A DNA stretch of 64,000 nt from Aegilops tauschii subsp. strangulata (taxonomy: Eukaryota; Streptophyta; Magnoliopsida; Poales; Poaceae), in NCBI RefSeq assembly GCF_002575655.3, contig NC_053041.3:369813054-369877053 (forward strand), written 5' to 3'. Below are positions 35,700 to 48,200 of this stretch, piece after piece. The notes beneath the pieces are model-generated. The model saw only the letters and a program-made list of their open reading frames with translations. It was not told where the DNA came from and did no database searches. The stretch's first letter is position 1; each line of letters begins with the position of its first letter. A program made the position numbers and the translations under genes.

Positions 35700-38111
35700 T
35701 GTAACACCCCGAGTATCATGCTACAGTAACCCCCTGGGTCTAATCTAATCTTTTTGTTAAACAATGCATGATCATCTTTGATCCTATCTCTTTTCAAATT
35801 CCACTTGAATTCAAATTCAATTACTAAGTGAAATTCAAAATTTCACAAACATGAAATCTAAAATGTTCATCATGTGGCTAATAATCATTTGTCACTATTG
35901 GTGGTGAACCAACATTTTTATAAGGTGTTTCACTGCCCTAAACTAAATAAAACAATGTCCTAGTCGATAATTTAATTGGCTTTCTAATTGGTAAAAATAC
36001 TAAACTACTTTATTTTGGTGCCAAGTTAATTATAGAAGTGGCCTAAGTTAAATTGGTATTTTAGGTGCAAGATTAGTTTTTATAAAACTATTTTGCTTTC
36101 TGAAAATAAAATAAAACAGAAAAGTTTAAAAAAATGTAAAAGAAGAGGTGAGAGAGAGATCCACCCCCTGCCCCTGGGCCTTAGCCGGCCGAATCGGTCC
36201 AGCGGCCCAGCACCTCCCCCTCCCTTTGTCGTCTTCCCCCTCCTCTTCTGTTCAACCGACCGAGGGCGCACGCCTCTCGTCGTCCCCGCCTGACCTGCTC
36301 GCCGCCCCACGCCGCCACATCGCCGAGGGGATAAGGACGAGTCCCCTAGGCCTCGTCGACAACCATCGAGATCTTTCTCCCCCGCCTGCTCCTCTCCCTC
36401 GCTTTTCCTTCTCGCCCGAACACCATTGTCGCCGCCGTTCGCCATTGACGCGGCCACCATGCTCCCCGCACCTCGCCGATGAGTCCAACAGCTCCGTCTG
36501 CTTCCTCTACTCCATCTCTGACCAAGGGTTCGAGCTCGGCGCCACCACAGCCCCGGAATCGAGTTCTTCCGCGCCTACGGTCGCCGGCGCTCCTCCGCCG
36601 ATTGCCGACGCCCTGCTGCTCCTAAGCCACAACCGTGGCCTCCGTGTGCCTCCCCGGTGAGCAGTCTCTCCTTTCCCCTCTCTCAGCGCTGCTCGTAGAT
36701 GTCCGTAGCCGCCACTTCCATTTTCACCCGAGCTTTACTCCGCCGCGGTGCTCGTCGTCGTCGCTACCGACGATAAAGTGCTCAACCAAGCTCATAGTCG
36801 TGCTCCGGGCACCTCTAGGACCCCGTAGGACCCCTCTTTTGGGCATGTCGCAGCCTCTGTCATTGTTCGCGATGACACCAGAACACCGGCATCCGCCACG
36901 GTCGACACCGCCGTTGATGTAGCCCTCCTCCGCTCGAACCGATGCCGCAGATCGACGCTCGCTGGACCCCCGACAGCTGCTGCCGTGCTGCTTTCCGCCG
37001 CCCGCCCGCACCGGCCACCGCTCGCCGGACCACGCCCCTCGCCCCGTGTCGCCCGCCTCCGGCCGCTGAACCCTGCGCCGGCTCCCCGTCGGCCTGGCCC
37101 GCCCGGGCACTGGTGCCCGGTGCCCATGCCCGCATCCGCCGCCCGGTTACGCCCGCGCCCAATCCCCATTTGTGGCCTGGGCCTATGACAACGGGCCCCA
37201 CGCCCCTTTTCCAAAAAAGGAAATACTGAAATTAATTATTTAATTAATTAACCAATTAACTAGATTAATTAACTTTGTTTAGTTTACCTAATTAACTTGA
37301 TTAGTTAATTAAAACTGTTAGCTAGTTACTAGTCAATGACAGGCGGGCCCCACTGCCCGGTTTGACCAGTCAACGGTCAGTGTTGACCGCTGACGTCACG
37401 ATGACATCATGCTGGTGCAATAACTTTGTTTTAGGATTAATAATACTTTCAGAATATTATTAAATCTTCGAAAATCATATAAAATAATCCGTAGCTCGGA
37501 TGAAAATTTTTTCTATATGAAAGTTGCTCAGAAAAATCCAACGAATCCGAATACGTGGTCCGTTCATCTGTCACTTGCCCCTAGCATGCTGAACATGGAA
37601 CCGTCCCCTCTCTTTTCATCTGTCCAGGAAACGCCAGACGTCGGGAACACTCCTTCGGATGTTTTCCCTCTCCGCCTTCAACGTGTAGTATCGCGTTAGT
37701 TCACCTCTAGCACCGCGTATTACCATGTTATGCTTTATGATGCTTTGTTTGCTTTATATTTATTGTTTCTCCCCCCTCTTTTGTCCGGTAGACCCCGAGA
37801 CCGATGCTGCCCCTGTGATCGACTACGTCGACGACGTCACTTCTTCCTTTTCAACAGAGCTTCCAGGCAAGCCCCCCCTTTGATCATCCCGATATCGCCC
37901 ATTCCATTCTCTCATGCTTGCATTAGATTTTGCTACTGTTATTGTTTGCTCCTATTCTGATGCATAGCCTGCTTTTGTAACCTGCTTATTGTTACCTACC
38001 TGCTTATCCTAAACTGCTTAGTATAGGTTGGTTAGTGATCCATCAGTGACCCCCACCTTGTCCTTGTTGCCCCTGCTTCATCATCGAAGACCCGATCAAC
38101 GGGATCGAAGA
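35700..38111 (+). repeat. Element A 3' LTR (last ~1.8 kb missing)
   Basis: Starts TGTAACACCCCGAGTATCAT after a purine-rich stretch (GTAGTAGAGAAGATT). Similarity to the 5' LTR stops at 38111, where element C sequence begins. It contains a very AT-rich TTAATTAA-type patch at 37228-37325. Confidence 0.82.
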
Positions 38112-38127
38112 GTGGAATGAACAAGCC

Positions 38128-38132
38128 CTGCA
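38128..38132. repeat. Target site duplication CTGCA (left of element B)
   Basis: Identical to 49813-49817 immediately after element B. Confidence 0.92.
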
Positions 38133-41100
38133 TGTAACGCCCCGGATCCGATGTGCCAGGTGTCTTCCAGTTATTCATCGTTGTTGCCATGTCATTTGCT
38201 TGCGTGTTGCATTTTGCCATGTCATCATCTGCATTGCATCCTCATGTTTTCAAAACTTGCGTCCGTTCGGGTTCCGCCGGTTCTCTCCGTTGTCCGTTCT
38301 GAGCCCAACCACTCACTCGCACGCGCCGTCGCCCTCTCAGACCTTGTTTCGTGAGCGGGAGAAAAATGTTCTCAGAATGGGCCGAGATTTGCCGAGTGGC
38401 TTTGGTATATCACCGGCAGACCGCCCGTCAAATTTCGTTCCATTTGGAGGTCGTTTGACGCCCCAACGGTTATCCGCGTAGCCCGAAACCCCTCTCTCTT
38501 TGCAGCCCAGCACCCCTTCACCACAGCCCACTAGCCCATCCGAACCCCCTCCATGCTCTCGGTCGTTCGATCACGATTGTGTGGGCGAAAACCGCACCCC
38601 GTTTGAACTCTCCTAGCTCCCTCTATCTATATATATGTGTGCCTCCCCCAAAATTCGCGGTGCAAACCCTAGTCCTCTTCCTCCTCGCGCCGCCGGACAA
38701 GTCCACCCCATCGCCGGATACGTCCAGCGCCGCCTCCACGTCGCCCGGACCAATCCGGGGACGCCACCTCAGCTCCGCCGCCTCCCCGAGCCACTTGTGC
38801 GCCGCCACGTGGCGCCCTGTGCCTCTCCGCCGCCTCCCACCGCGCCGGCCACCCGGGGCCTAGATCCGGCCCGCCCCGGGACGAATCGGTCCATGCCGGG
38901 CCCGCAGCCGCCGCCGCCTCCTCCCGTCGCCCGCGCCTCGCGCAGGACCCCGACCACCGCGTCTTGCCAGCGCCGCCCCGCGCCGGTCACCGCGCGCTCG
39001 TCGCCGCCTCCGCCTTCCTCAGCGGCGCCGCGCTCCCGCGCGCGCCGCCGTCGACCCCACCGCCGGCTTCCCCCGCCGCCGCCGCGCCGGATCCGGCCGG
39101 ACCAGACCGTCCCCGACCCTCTCCGGCAAACCCCGCCGCCTTCGGCCGCCTTCCCCCTCAACTCCGGCGAGAACCCCGGCGAACCTCGCAATCCGCGCCC
39201 GGAACCCTAGATCCGGAGGTTGACCTCGATTTTTCCCCAAGTCCGTAAGTTTTCTGCATTATGTACCCATGTTCATCATGCCATATCCTCATGTGTGCTG
39301 CTCCGTTTTGTGCATGCAATATATCAAAATGTTCATCATGAGATGCTCTTCATTTTGTTCCATTGTGTCATGTTCAGTTGAGTCCATCTTGATGCCCAAA
39401 TCATCGTTGCAAGAGTGCTATATGATGTTATCTGCTGCCTGTTAACAGAACTTGATGATTTGTCTTTTTCATTGCATTTTGTGTGTGCATCCCATGGGCA
39501 TGAGCTCTACATGTGTTTTGCAACCCATCATACCATCTTTACAGTTGTGCTTGTCTTCTATTTTTTTGATCTATATGGTGACTAGCACAAGCATGCAAAG
39601 TAGCCTCCGTGATGTTGCCGATTTCTGTGACTTAGTGATTTCTGCCAAGTCTTAGTCTGTTATATTTTGTTGCTATGTTACCATGCTGCTACCATGAGTT
39701 ATATACATAATCTGGAGATTTTCACTAAGGATGTTTTGTTAAACATGTTATGATCTTTCCATCCATACCCTTAGTTGCATTTATAGCCTGCTATAACTTG
39801 TTGCAAACTTGCTCTCAACTTGCTAATTAATGTTGCTGTCAGCCTGTTAACATGAAGTTCAGTTTTGACATGTGTTTTGCTAGTGATCCATGCACCCTAT
39901 GAACTTGATCTTCCATGCTTAGCTTTATAATTATGCCGTATTACTGTTGGTTGACTCCACATGCCATGTAATGCTCTATGGTGAGTGGTACAAGCTCACC
40001 AACATGCCTACTTATCGTTGTTTCTGCCATGAACTGTTATTTTCACTGTCTGAATCTGTCATATAACTTGCTATGTTTACATGGGTGCCATCATATATTC
40101 TGTGCCTTTTGGCTCGTGATAAGTAAGGGGATTTTGTTCTATGCAATTAGTAGATTCACGCCATGCCTTTGGTTGCCATGATAAGTTCCTGTAGCATGTT
40201 GTTTGATAGCTCTAAATATTGCAACCTGATGTTATTTCTGTCATGTCTAGTGAAATTCTGCTGAGTCTGTGAATCTGTTATTATTTGCAATCTTGCCATG
40301 TCCTTTTGAGCATGTTCTACTGGTTTCTGGGGATAGCACAGTGTTTATGTTTTGTAATTCTTTACCTGTACATCATGACCATGCCTTTCGCTCTCATGTT
40401 GGAGTGCTGTAGCTTATTGTTTTGATGCGTGCAAAATGCCTAGTTGCTGTTTTGGACAGGTTGTTGCTATATCTTGTTTGGAGTGTATGTGTTGCACCGT
40501 TGCTCCGTTTTGAGCATGCTCTATATGAAACTTGCTTAGTTTTGCATGTAGTTTCATATTCCCCTGTTGCATCCTTGTTTTGAGGTGTTTGCTTGATGTT
40601 TACTTGCATTTTGCATCAATGCCATGTTTAACTTGTTTTGCTCATATCTTCTAGGCCGTAGCTCCGAACTAAACGAACTTTATATGTAACTTGACTAGAA
40701 TTTCGTGTAGATCATCTTGGTGCATATTAACTTGCTGTTTAATAACTTGAACATAAGGTTTATTCAGATCTGGACCAAATTCTAAATTTGCATATGAGGA
40801 CTTACCGGATTTGTTATATGTTGTTTCCGGCCTCATTTAAACCTGCTTTGATGTGTTGCTCTTGTATGCCTCATCTTTTGCCATGAGTAGCTTCATGTAG
40901 CCTTGTCATGCATCATACTTGGTTGAGCATCATGCCTTGTCTATGTGTTGAGTGTTTACCGTGTTGTTTGCTTCTTTCCGGATGTGCTTCTCCTCGATAG
41001 TTCCCGTTTCGTTGCGATCGTGAGGATTCGTTCGTCTACGCTTGGTTCGTCTTCGTGGCTTCATCTTCTTCATGGACTCGTTCTTCTTCCTAGCGAGATT

Positions 41101-42714
41101 TCAGGCAAGATGACCGTCACCTTGGATCTCACTACTATCATTGCTATGCTAGTTGCTTCGTTCTATCGCTATGCTGCGCTACCTATCTTTTGCTCTTCAA
41201 TGCCTCCCAAATTGCCATGTCAGCCTCTAACCTTTTTACCCTACCTAGCAAACCGTTGTTTGGATATGTTACTGCTTTTCTCAGCCCCTCTTATAGCGTG
41301 GCTAGTTGCAGGTGAAGATGAAGTTTGTTCCATGTTGGAACATGGATATCATGAACTTTGTTGGGATATCACAATATCTCTTATTTAATTAAAGCATCTA
41401 TATACTTGGTAAAGGGTGGAGGCTCGGCCTTATGCCTGGTGTTTTGTTCCACTCTTGCCGCCCTAGTTTCCGTCATACCGGTGTTATGTTCCTTGATTTT
41501 GCGTCCCTTACGCGGTTGGGTGATTTATGGGACCCCCTTGACAGTTCGCTTTGAATAAAACTCTTCCAGCAAGGCCCAACCTTGGTTTTACATTTGCCTC
41601 ACCTAGCCTTTTTCCCTTGGGAGTTGTGCATCCTGAGGGTCATATTTATTTTAACCCCGCCCCCGGGCCAGTGCTTCTCTAAGTGTTGGTCCGAACCGAG
41701 CTGCCTGCGGGGCCACCTCGGGGAAACTCGAAGTCTGATTTTACTCGTAGCTAGTCTCATCCGGTGTTGCCCTGAGAACGAGATACATGCGACTCCTATC
41801 GGGATTGTCGACACATCGGGCGGTTTTGCTAGTCTTGTTTTACCATTGTCGAAATGTCTTGTAAACCGGGATTCCGAGACTGATCGGGTCTTTCCGGGAG
41901 AAGGAATATCCTTCGTTGACCGTGAGAGCTTATAATGGGCTAAGTTGGGACACCCCTGCAGGGTATAAACTTTCGAGAGCCGTGCCCGCGGTTATGTGGC
42001 AGATGGGAATTTGTTTATGTTCGGTTGTAGAGAACTTGACACTTGATTTAAATAAAACGCATCAACCGCGTGTGTAGCCGTGATGGTCTCTTTTCAGCGG
42101 AGTCCGGGAAGTGAACATGGTTTCTGGGTTATGTTTGACGTAAGTAGGAGTTCAGGATCACTTCTTGATCATTGCTAGTTTCACGACCGTTCCATTGCTT
42201 CTCTTCTCGCTCTTATTTGCGTAAGTTAGCCACCATATCTTGCTTAGTCGCTGCTGCAACCTCACCACTTATCCTTTCCATACCCATTAAGCTTTGCTAG
42301 TCTTGATACCCACGGTAATGGGATTGCTGAGTCCTCGTGGCTCACAGATTACTACAACACCAGTTGGAGGTACAGGTTTTGGCGATGATCATGACGCGAG
42401 AGCGATGTTATTTGTTTTGGAGTTCTTCTTCTGCTTCTTCTTGGATCAGGGGATAGGTTCTAGGTCAGCAGCCTGGGCTAGCAGGGTGGATGTCGTTTGA
42501 GTTCCTGTTTGTGTTTCATCCGTAGTCGGATGTTGTTCTTATGTATGATGTATTGGTGTATTCTTGCGGCATTTGTATGCCTTGTATGTATCCCCAACTA
42601 TTATGTAATGTTGATGTAATGATATCCACCTTGCAAAAGCGTTTCAATATGCGGGTCTATCCTTGGTGGGACCTTCGAGTTCCTCGCGGATAGGGTCGCA
42701 TATTGGGCATGACA
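38133..42714 (+). repeat. Element B 5' LTR (4582 bp)
   Basis: TGTAACGCCCCGGATCC at the start and CATGACA at the end. A TATATATA stretch at 38629-38636 may be the promoter. It precedes a very GC-rich 550-bp leader whose Pro/Arg/Ala-rich ORFs on both strands are compositional artefacts. Confidence 0.93.
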
Positions 42715-45216
42715 AGTTGGTATCAGAGCCTCGACCGACCCTAGGAGCCCCCTTGATTGATCGTGTAGTTTGGCCGTTGTCAAGTCTAGAAGAAAACGTT
42801 TTTGGAGTATAGTTATATCGGAGAGTAGGAATTCTTTTTACTCCTCAGCCCCTTGTCGCTCTGGTGAGGAATCTTGACGTAGGTGTTTCAACTTACTTCT
42901 CTTCCCCTTCAAATTTTTCTTTAGGATCACGCGGTTAGTTTTTGTTCGTTGTCCATCCTCTTTTCAATCCGTTGAACCTCTCTTCGAGTGGTTTCGATCC
43001 TCGTCATCTTTTGCTAGATTAATCCTCATCTCTTTTCAACCGATGTTGTTTCCCTGTCTGAAGTTGTCCTTGTTTTTCCCACCCGCCGACCCTTTTTCTT
43101 CTCGGAACCAGAGTCCGTAATCGAGTATCCATCCTACTCGTGCGAAGCCTTTGCATTCTTTCTACCGGTGTTTTCTCTTCAAACTATCCATCGGTTCTCC
43201 CTTCCTAGTTGCCTTTATTTCCCGCCCTCCCATCCCCTTTTATTCCCGGAGCCTGAGTCTCTTTGGAGCATCAATTTCATTCGTGCGGAACCTCTTCAGT
43301 CTTTCCTCAATTATTTCAATCGGTGAATTCTCGTTTCGTTCGACATTCTTCATCCCCTTTTCTTTTCCGGTGGACTCAATGCAAGTATTCAGTGTTGTTC
43401 ATATTCTTGTTTGCCTGTATTCAATTAATTCGAGTTTGTCACCTCATTCAAGTCCTTCAGTTGTTCCGGCGCATCATCATCTCTTCAACAATCCTTTTTC
43501 CTACGGTGTTTCTTTTCAGTGGGCCCTAACCCACAGGTCTTTTCCCAGGATCTTACCTGACTCTTCTAAGTTTCTCGGAGTTATTCTCAAATCTTTTTCG
43601 AAGTGGACGTAAGTATGAATTTCATCAGTCAGACGCTTTTCCAAGATCAATTTCAAATTATTTTCATTGTTGACTCTACCTCTTCACTTTCATTCTCCCG
43701 GAGTATCTCAACAATTTTGGTGTTATTTCTCGTCGTCATTCTCAACATTTGAAGACCGAAGTAGAATTTTTTCTTAAATCTTGTCCGTTCTCCTGGAGAT
43801 TCGTGGTGCTAGCTTCTTGTTATCCTCTCAAATTGTTTCTAGTCGTGCAATTATTTTCATCCATCCGGAGTATTTCAGGAGTTGTTTTCTCTCTCGATCA
43901 TCTGAAGGCCATCTTTTCAGAAGATTTCTTTGTCCTAAGTTTTCAATCCGTTCTCCGATTATTCTATATTCATGCCTTTTCGTTCGTCTCCATATTCTTC
44001 CGGTGTTTTGCTCTTTAATCAGTTTGCGATCTCTTCGTTCTCTTGTCTCTAGATTCCCTCAAGTATCTTCGTGCTTTTCTAATTCTTTCCGGTGAATCAT
44101 TCTCTTTTCGTCATTCATTTCAATTCCTACGGTGGCTCGTTCAAGATTCTTTCTGTTGTTATCATATCAATTCATTCGTTCTTTCCAGTCCTACCGGTGG
44201 TTCACGAAGACTTTCTCAAGTTTTGCGCTATATCCCCCCTTAATCTTTCCAACGAGAATAAGTAGTATGCAAATCCATTGTTTCTCATCAATTTAATTGG
44301 TGGAGGATAAGCATAACGTAATCCTTATTCTTCTTTCTTCAAGTGGTTTTATCTCTTCTTTTTGGAGATTGTTCATCTTATCACATTTTCAGTTCAAAGT
44401 GTTTTCATCTTTTCTTTTCTGGAGTTCCAAGCTTCTCGCCGATTTCGTCGCAAACCTCCATCCAAATCGTCGCAAGGATTTAATCTTATCCCTTGCAGCC
44501 TTCAATTTTATCTCGTCATTCTTTTGTTACCGGAGTTCATCATGGTGGCTCGTCATGATTTAATTCATTCTTCAAGTGTTCATCAAGATTCTTGTAGGCG
44601 TAGCTCAAGTATCTTATTCTTGCTTCTCAAAGTGTAATTAATTCTCCATATTCTTCTGAAGTGGAGTTTTGCATTTCCTCGTTCTTCTCAGCTTTTCAAT
44701 TTTTTCCGCTTGTGGTAGGTTACCACCTCATAATTTTGAGATGTTATCCATAAGTCCACAACAAGCTTAGTCTTTTGTTGTTGAATTGCCAACAACTCCG
44801 TTCAATGTTTCCTTCTAAGGATGCTCTCTATTTCATTCATGGTAGAAGTTGTCATCTTCTTCCCCGTTCTTCTCATTCCACTCCTTCAAGTCTTCCGGAG
44901 GTTTTGTGTTGTTCCTCAAGTCAAGTATCGTTCCATTTCTCAAGTTCATGTTCTATTCTTTCCTTGTTCAGCCAGAGTGCTGCATAAGTTCCTTCGTTAT
45001 TATTCCTTTTCTATCTTGTCCTAACCGGAGTGGTTTCAAATTCAGCCTTATTCCTTGAGCTTTTGCTTCTTGTCTCATTCAACATTTCTCTTTCCTACTC
45101 GAGTGTTCTTGACTTTGTTCATCCTCACTCTTTTGTTCTTATTTCACCTCATCCCTTTTCTCTCCCGTCTTGTTCCTAAGATCTCGGGACGAGATCTCTT
45201 GTTAGTGGAGGAGTGT
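42715..45216 (+). other. Element B non-coding, pyrimidine-rich interior
   Basis: 2502 bases, strongly C/T-rich on the plus strand, with no gag or pol. A CCGGAG/CCGGTG-like core recurs at irregular 60-150-base spacing (for example near 43165, 43245, 43370, 43700, 43875, 44000, 44090, 44530, 44895 and 45025). This suggests decayed repeats. The 3' end carries the purine-rich AGTGGAGGAGTGT before the LTR. Confidence 0.7.
42718..42730 (+). other. Element B primer binding site
   Basis: TGGTATCAGAGCC begins three bases after the 5' LTR end, matching the initiator tRNA-Met 3' end. Confidence 0.9.
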
Positions 45217-48200
45217 TGTAACGCCCCGGATCCGATGCGCCAAGTGTCTTCCAGTTATTCATCGTTGTTGCCATGTGATTTGCTTGCGTGTTGCATTTTG
45301 CCATGTCATCATCTGCATTGCATCCTCATGTTTTAAGAACTTGCGTCCGTTCGGGTTCCGCCGGTTCTCTCCGTTGTTCGTTCTGAGCCCAACCACTCAC
45401 TCGCACGCGCCATCGCCCTCTCAGACCTTGTTTTGTGAGCGGGAGAAAAACGTTCACAGAATGGGCCGAGATTTGCCGAGTGGCCTTGGTATATCACCGA
45501 CAGACCGCCCGTCAAATTTCGTTCCATTTGGAGGTCGTTTGATGGCCCAACGGTTATCCGCGTAGCCCGAAACCCCTCTCTCTTTGCAACCCAGCACCCC
45601 TTCACCACAGCCCACTAGCCCATCCGAACCCCCTCCATGCTCTCGGTTGTTCGATCACGATTGTGTGGGCGAAAACCGCACCCCGTTTGGACTCTCCTAG
45701 CTCCCTCTATCTATATATATGTGTGCCTCCCCCGAAATTCGCGGTGCAAACCCTAGTCCTCTTCCTCCTCGCGCCGCCGGACAAGTCCACCCTGTCGCCG
45801 GATACGTCCAGCGCCGCCTCCACGTCGCCCGGACCAATCCGGGGACACCACCTCAGCTCCGCCGCCTCCCCGAGCCACTAGCGCGCCGCCACGTGGCGCC
45901 CCGCGCCTCTCCGCCGCCTCCCACCGCGCCGGCCACCCGGGGCCTAGATCCGGCCCGCCCCGGGCCGAACCGGGCCGCGCCGGGCCCGCAGCCGCCGCCG
46001 CCTCCTCCCGTCGCCCGCGCCTCGCGCCGGACCCCGACCACCGCGTCTTGCCAGCGCCGCCCCGCGCCGGTCACCGCGCGCTCGTCGCCGCCGCGCCCCC
46101 GCACGCGCCGCCGTCGACCCCATCGCCGGCGCCGCCTGAGCTTCGGCGCCCCTGCGCCGACTTTGCCCCGCGTCACCGCCGGCTTCCCCCGCCGCCGCCG
46201 TGCCGGATCCGGCCGGACCAGACCGTCCCCGACCCTCTCCGGCGAACCCCGCCGCCTCCGGCCGCCTTCCCCCTCAACTCCGGCGAGAACCCCGGCGAAC
46301 CTCGCAATCCGCAGCCGGAACCCTAGATCCGGAGGTTGACCTCGATTTTTCCCCCAAGTCCCTAAGTTTTCTGCATTATGTACCCATGTTCATCATGCCA
46401 TATCCTTATGCGTGCTGCTGCGTTTTGTGCATGCAATATATCAAAATGTTCATCATGAGATGCTCTTCGTTTTGTTCCATTGTGTCATGTTCATTTTAGT
46501 CCATCTTGATGCCCAAATCATCGTTGCAAGAGTGCTATATCATGTTATCTGCTGCCTGTTAACAGAACTTGATGATTTGTCTTTTTCATTGCATTTTGTG
46601 TGTGCATCCTATGGGCATGAGCTCTACATGTGTTTTGCAACCCATCATGCCAGCTTTACAGTTGTGGTTGTCTTGTATTTGTGTGATCTATATGGTGACT
46701 AGCACAAGCATGCAAAGCAGCCTCCGTGATGTTGATGATTTCTGCCAAGTCTTAGTCTGTTATATTCGTTGCTATGTTACCATGCTGCTACCAAGAGTTA
46801 TATACATAATCTGGAGATGTTCACTAAGGATTTCTGTTACACATGTTATGATCTTTCCATCCATGCCCTTAGTTGCATTTATAACCTGCTATAGCTTGTT
46901 GAAAACTTGCTCTCAACTTGCTAATTAATGTTGCTGTCAGCCTGTTAACATGAAGTTCAGTTTTGACATGTGTTTTGCTAGTGATCCATGCACCCTATGA
47001 ACTTGATCTTCCATGCTTAGCTTTATAATTATGCTTTCTTGCTGTTGGTTGACTCCACATGCCATGTAATGCTCTGTGGTGAGTGGTACAAGCTCAACAA
47101 CATGCCTACTTATCGTTGTTTCTGCCATGAACTGTTATTTTCACTGTCTGAATATGTCATATAACTAGCTATGTTTACATGGGTGCCATCATATCTTCTG
47201 TGCCTTTTGGCTCATGATCAGTAAGGGGATTTTGTTCTATGCAATTAGCAGATTCATGCCATGCCTTTGGTTGCCATGATAAGTGCCTGTAGCATGTTGT
47301 TTGATAGCTCTAAATATTGCAACCTGATGTTATTTCTGTCATGTCTAGTGAAATTCTGCCAAGTCTGTGAATCTGTTATTATTTGCAATCTTGCCATGTC
47401 CTTTTGAGCATGTTCTTCTGGTTTCTGGGGATAGCACAGTGTTTATGTTTTGTAATGCTTTACCTGTAGATCATGACCATGCCTTTCGCTCTCATGTTGG
47501 AGTGCTGTAGCTTATTGTTTTGATGCGTGCAAAATGCCTAGTTGCTGTTTTGGACAGATTGTTGCTATATCTTGTTTGGAGTGTATGTGTTGCACCGTTG
47601 CTCCGTTTTGAGCATGCTCTATATGAAACTTGCTTAGTTTTACATGTAGTTTCATATTCCTTTGTTGTATCCTTGTTTTGAGGTGTTTGCTTGATGTTTA
47701 CTTGCATTTTGCATCAATGCCATGTTTAACTTGTTTTGCTCATATCTTCTAGGCCGTAGCTCCGAACTAAACGAACTTTATATGTAACTTGACTAGAATT
47801 TCGTGTAGATCATCTTGGTGCATATTAACTTGCTGTTTAATAACTTGAACATAAGGTTTATTCAGATCTGGACCAAATTCTAAATTTGCATATGAGGACT
47901 TACCGGATTTGTTATATGTTGTTTCCGGCCTCATTTAAACCTGCTTTGATGTGTTGCTCTTGTATGCCTCATCTCTTGCCATGAGTAGCTTCATGTAGCC
48001 TTGTCATGCATCATACTTGGTTGAGCATCATGCCTTGTCTATGTGTTGAGTGTTTACCGTGTTGTTTGCTTCTTTCCGGATGTGCTTCTCCTCGATAGTT
48101 CCCGTTTCGTTGCGATCGTGAGGATTCGTTCGTCTACGCTTGGTTCGTCTTCGTGGCTTCATCTTCTTCATGGACTCGTTCTTCTTCCTAGCGGGATTTC

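Larger units (their letters stand above)
30060..38111 (+). mobile_element. Element A: LARD-like gypsy-type element with both LTRs truncated
   Basis: Partial 5' LTR 30060-32463, non-coding interior 32464-35699, partial 3' LTR 35700-38111. The LTR start is TGTAACACCCCGAG and its end CGTAACA. The two LTR pieces overlap only in 30060-30694 and 37477-38111, with roughly 11 differences in 635 bases by eye. Combining them gives a full LTR of about 4.2 kb. No gag or pol is present, so it resembles the non-autonomous large retrotransposon derivatives of Triticeae. Confidence 0.8.

Noticed and set aside
36080..37229. Pro/Arg-rich ORFs in the element A 3' LTR
   Set aside because: GC-rich composition with ORFs on both strands; the region is LTR.
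38579..39248. Pro/Arg/Ala-rich ORFs of up to 191 codons in the element B 5' LTR
   Set aside because: The sequence is extremely GC-rich, ORFs occur on both strands, and indels between the two LTR copies break the frames.
41582..41935. 117-codon ORF also found at 48680-49033
   Set aside because: It is duplicated only because it lies in both LTRs of element B; it has no domain and sits far inside the LTR.
45663..46499. The equivalent ORFs in the element B 3' LTR
   Set aside because: Same compositional artefact; not conserved in length or frame with the 5' LTR copy.
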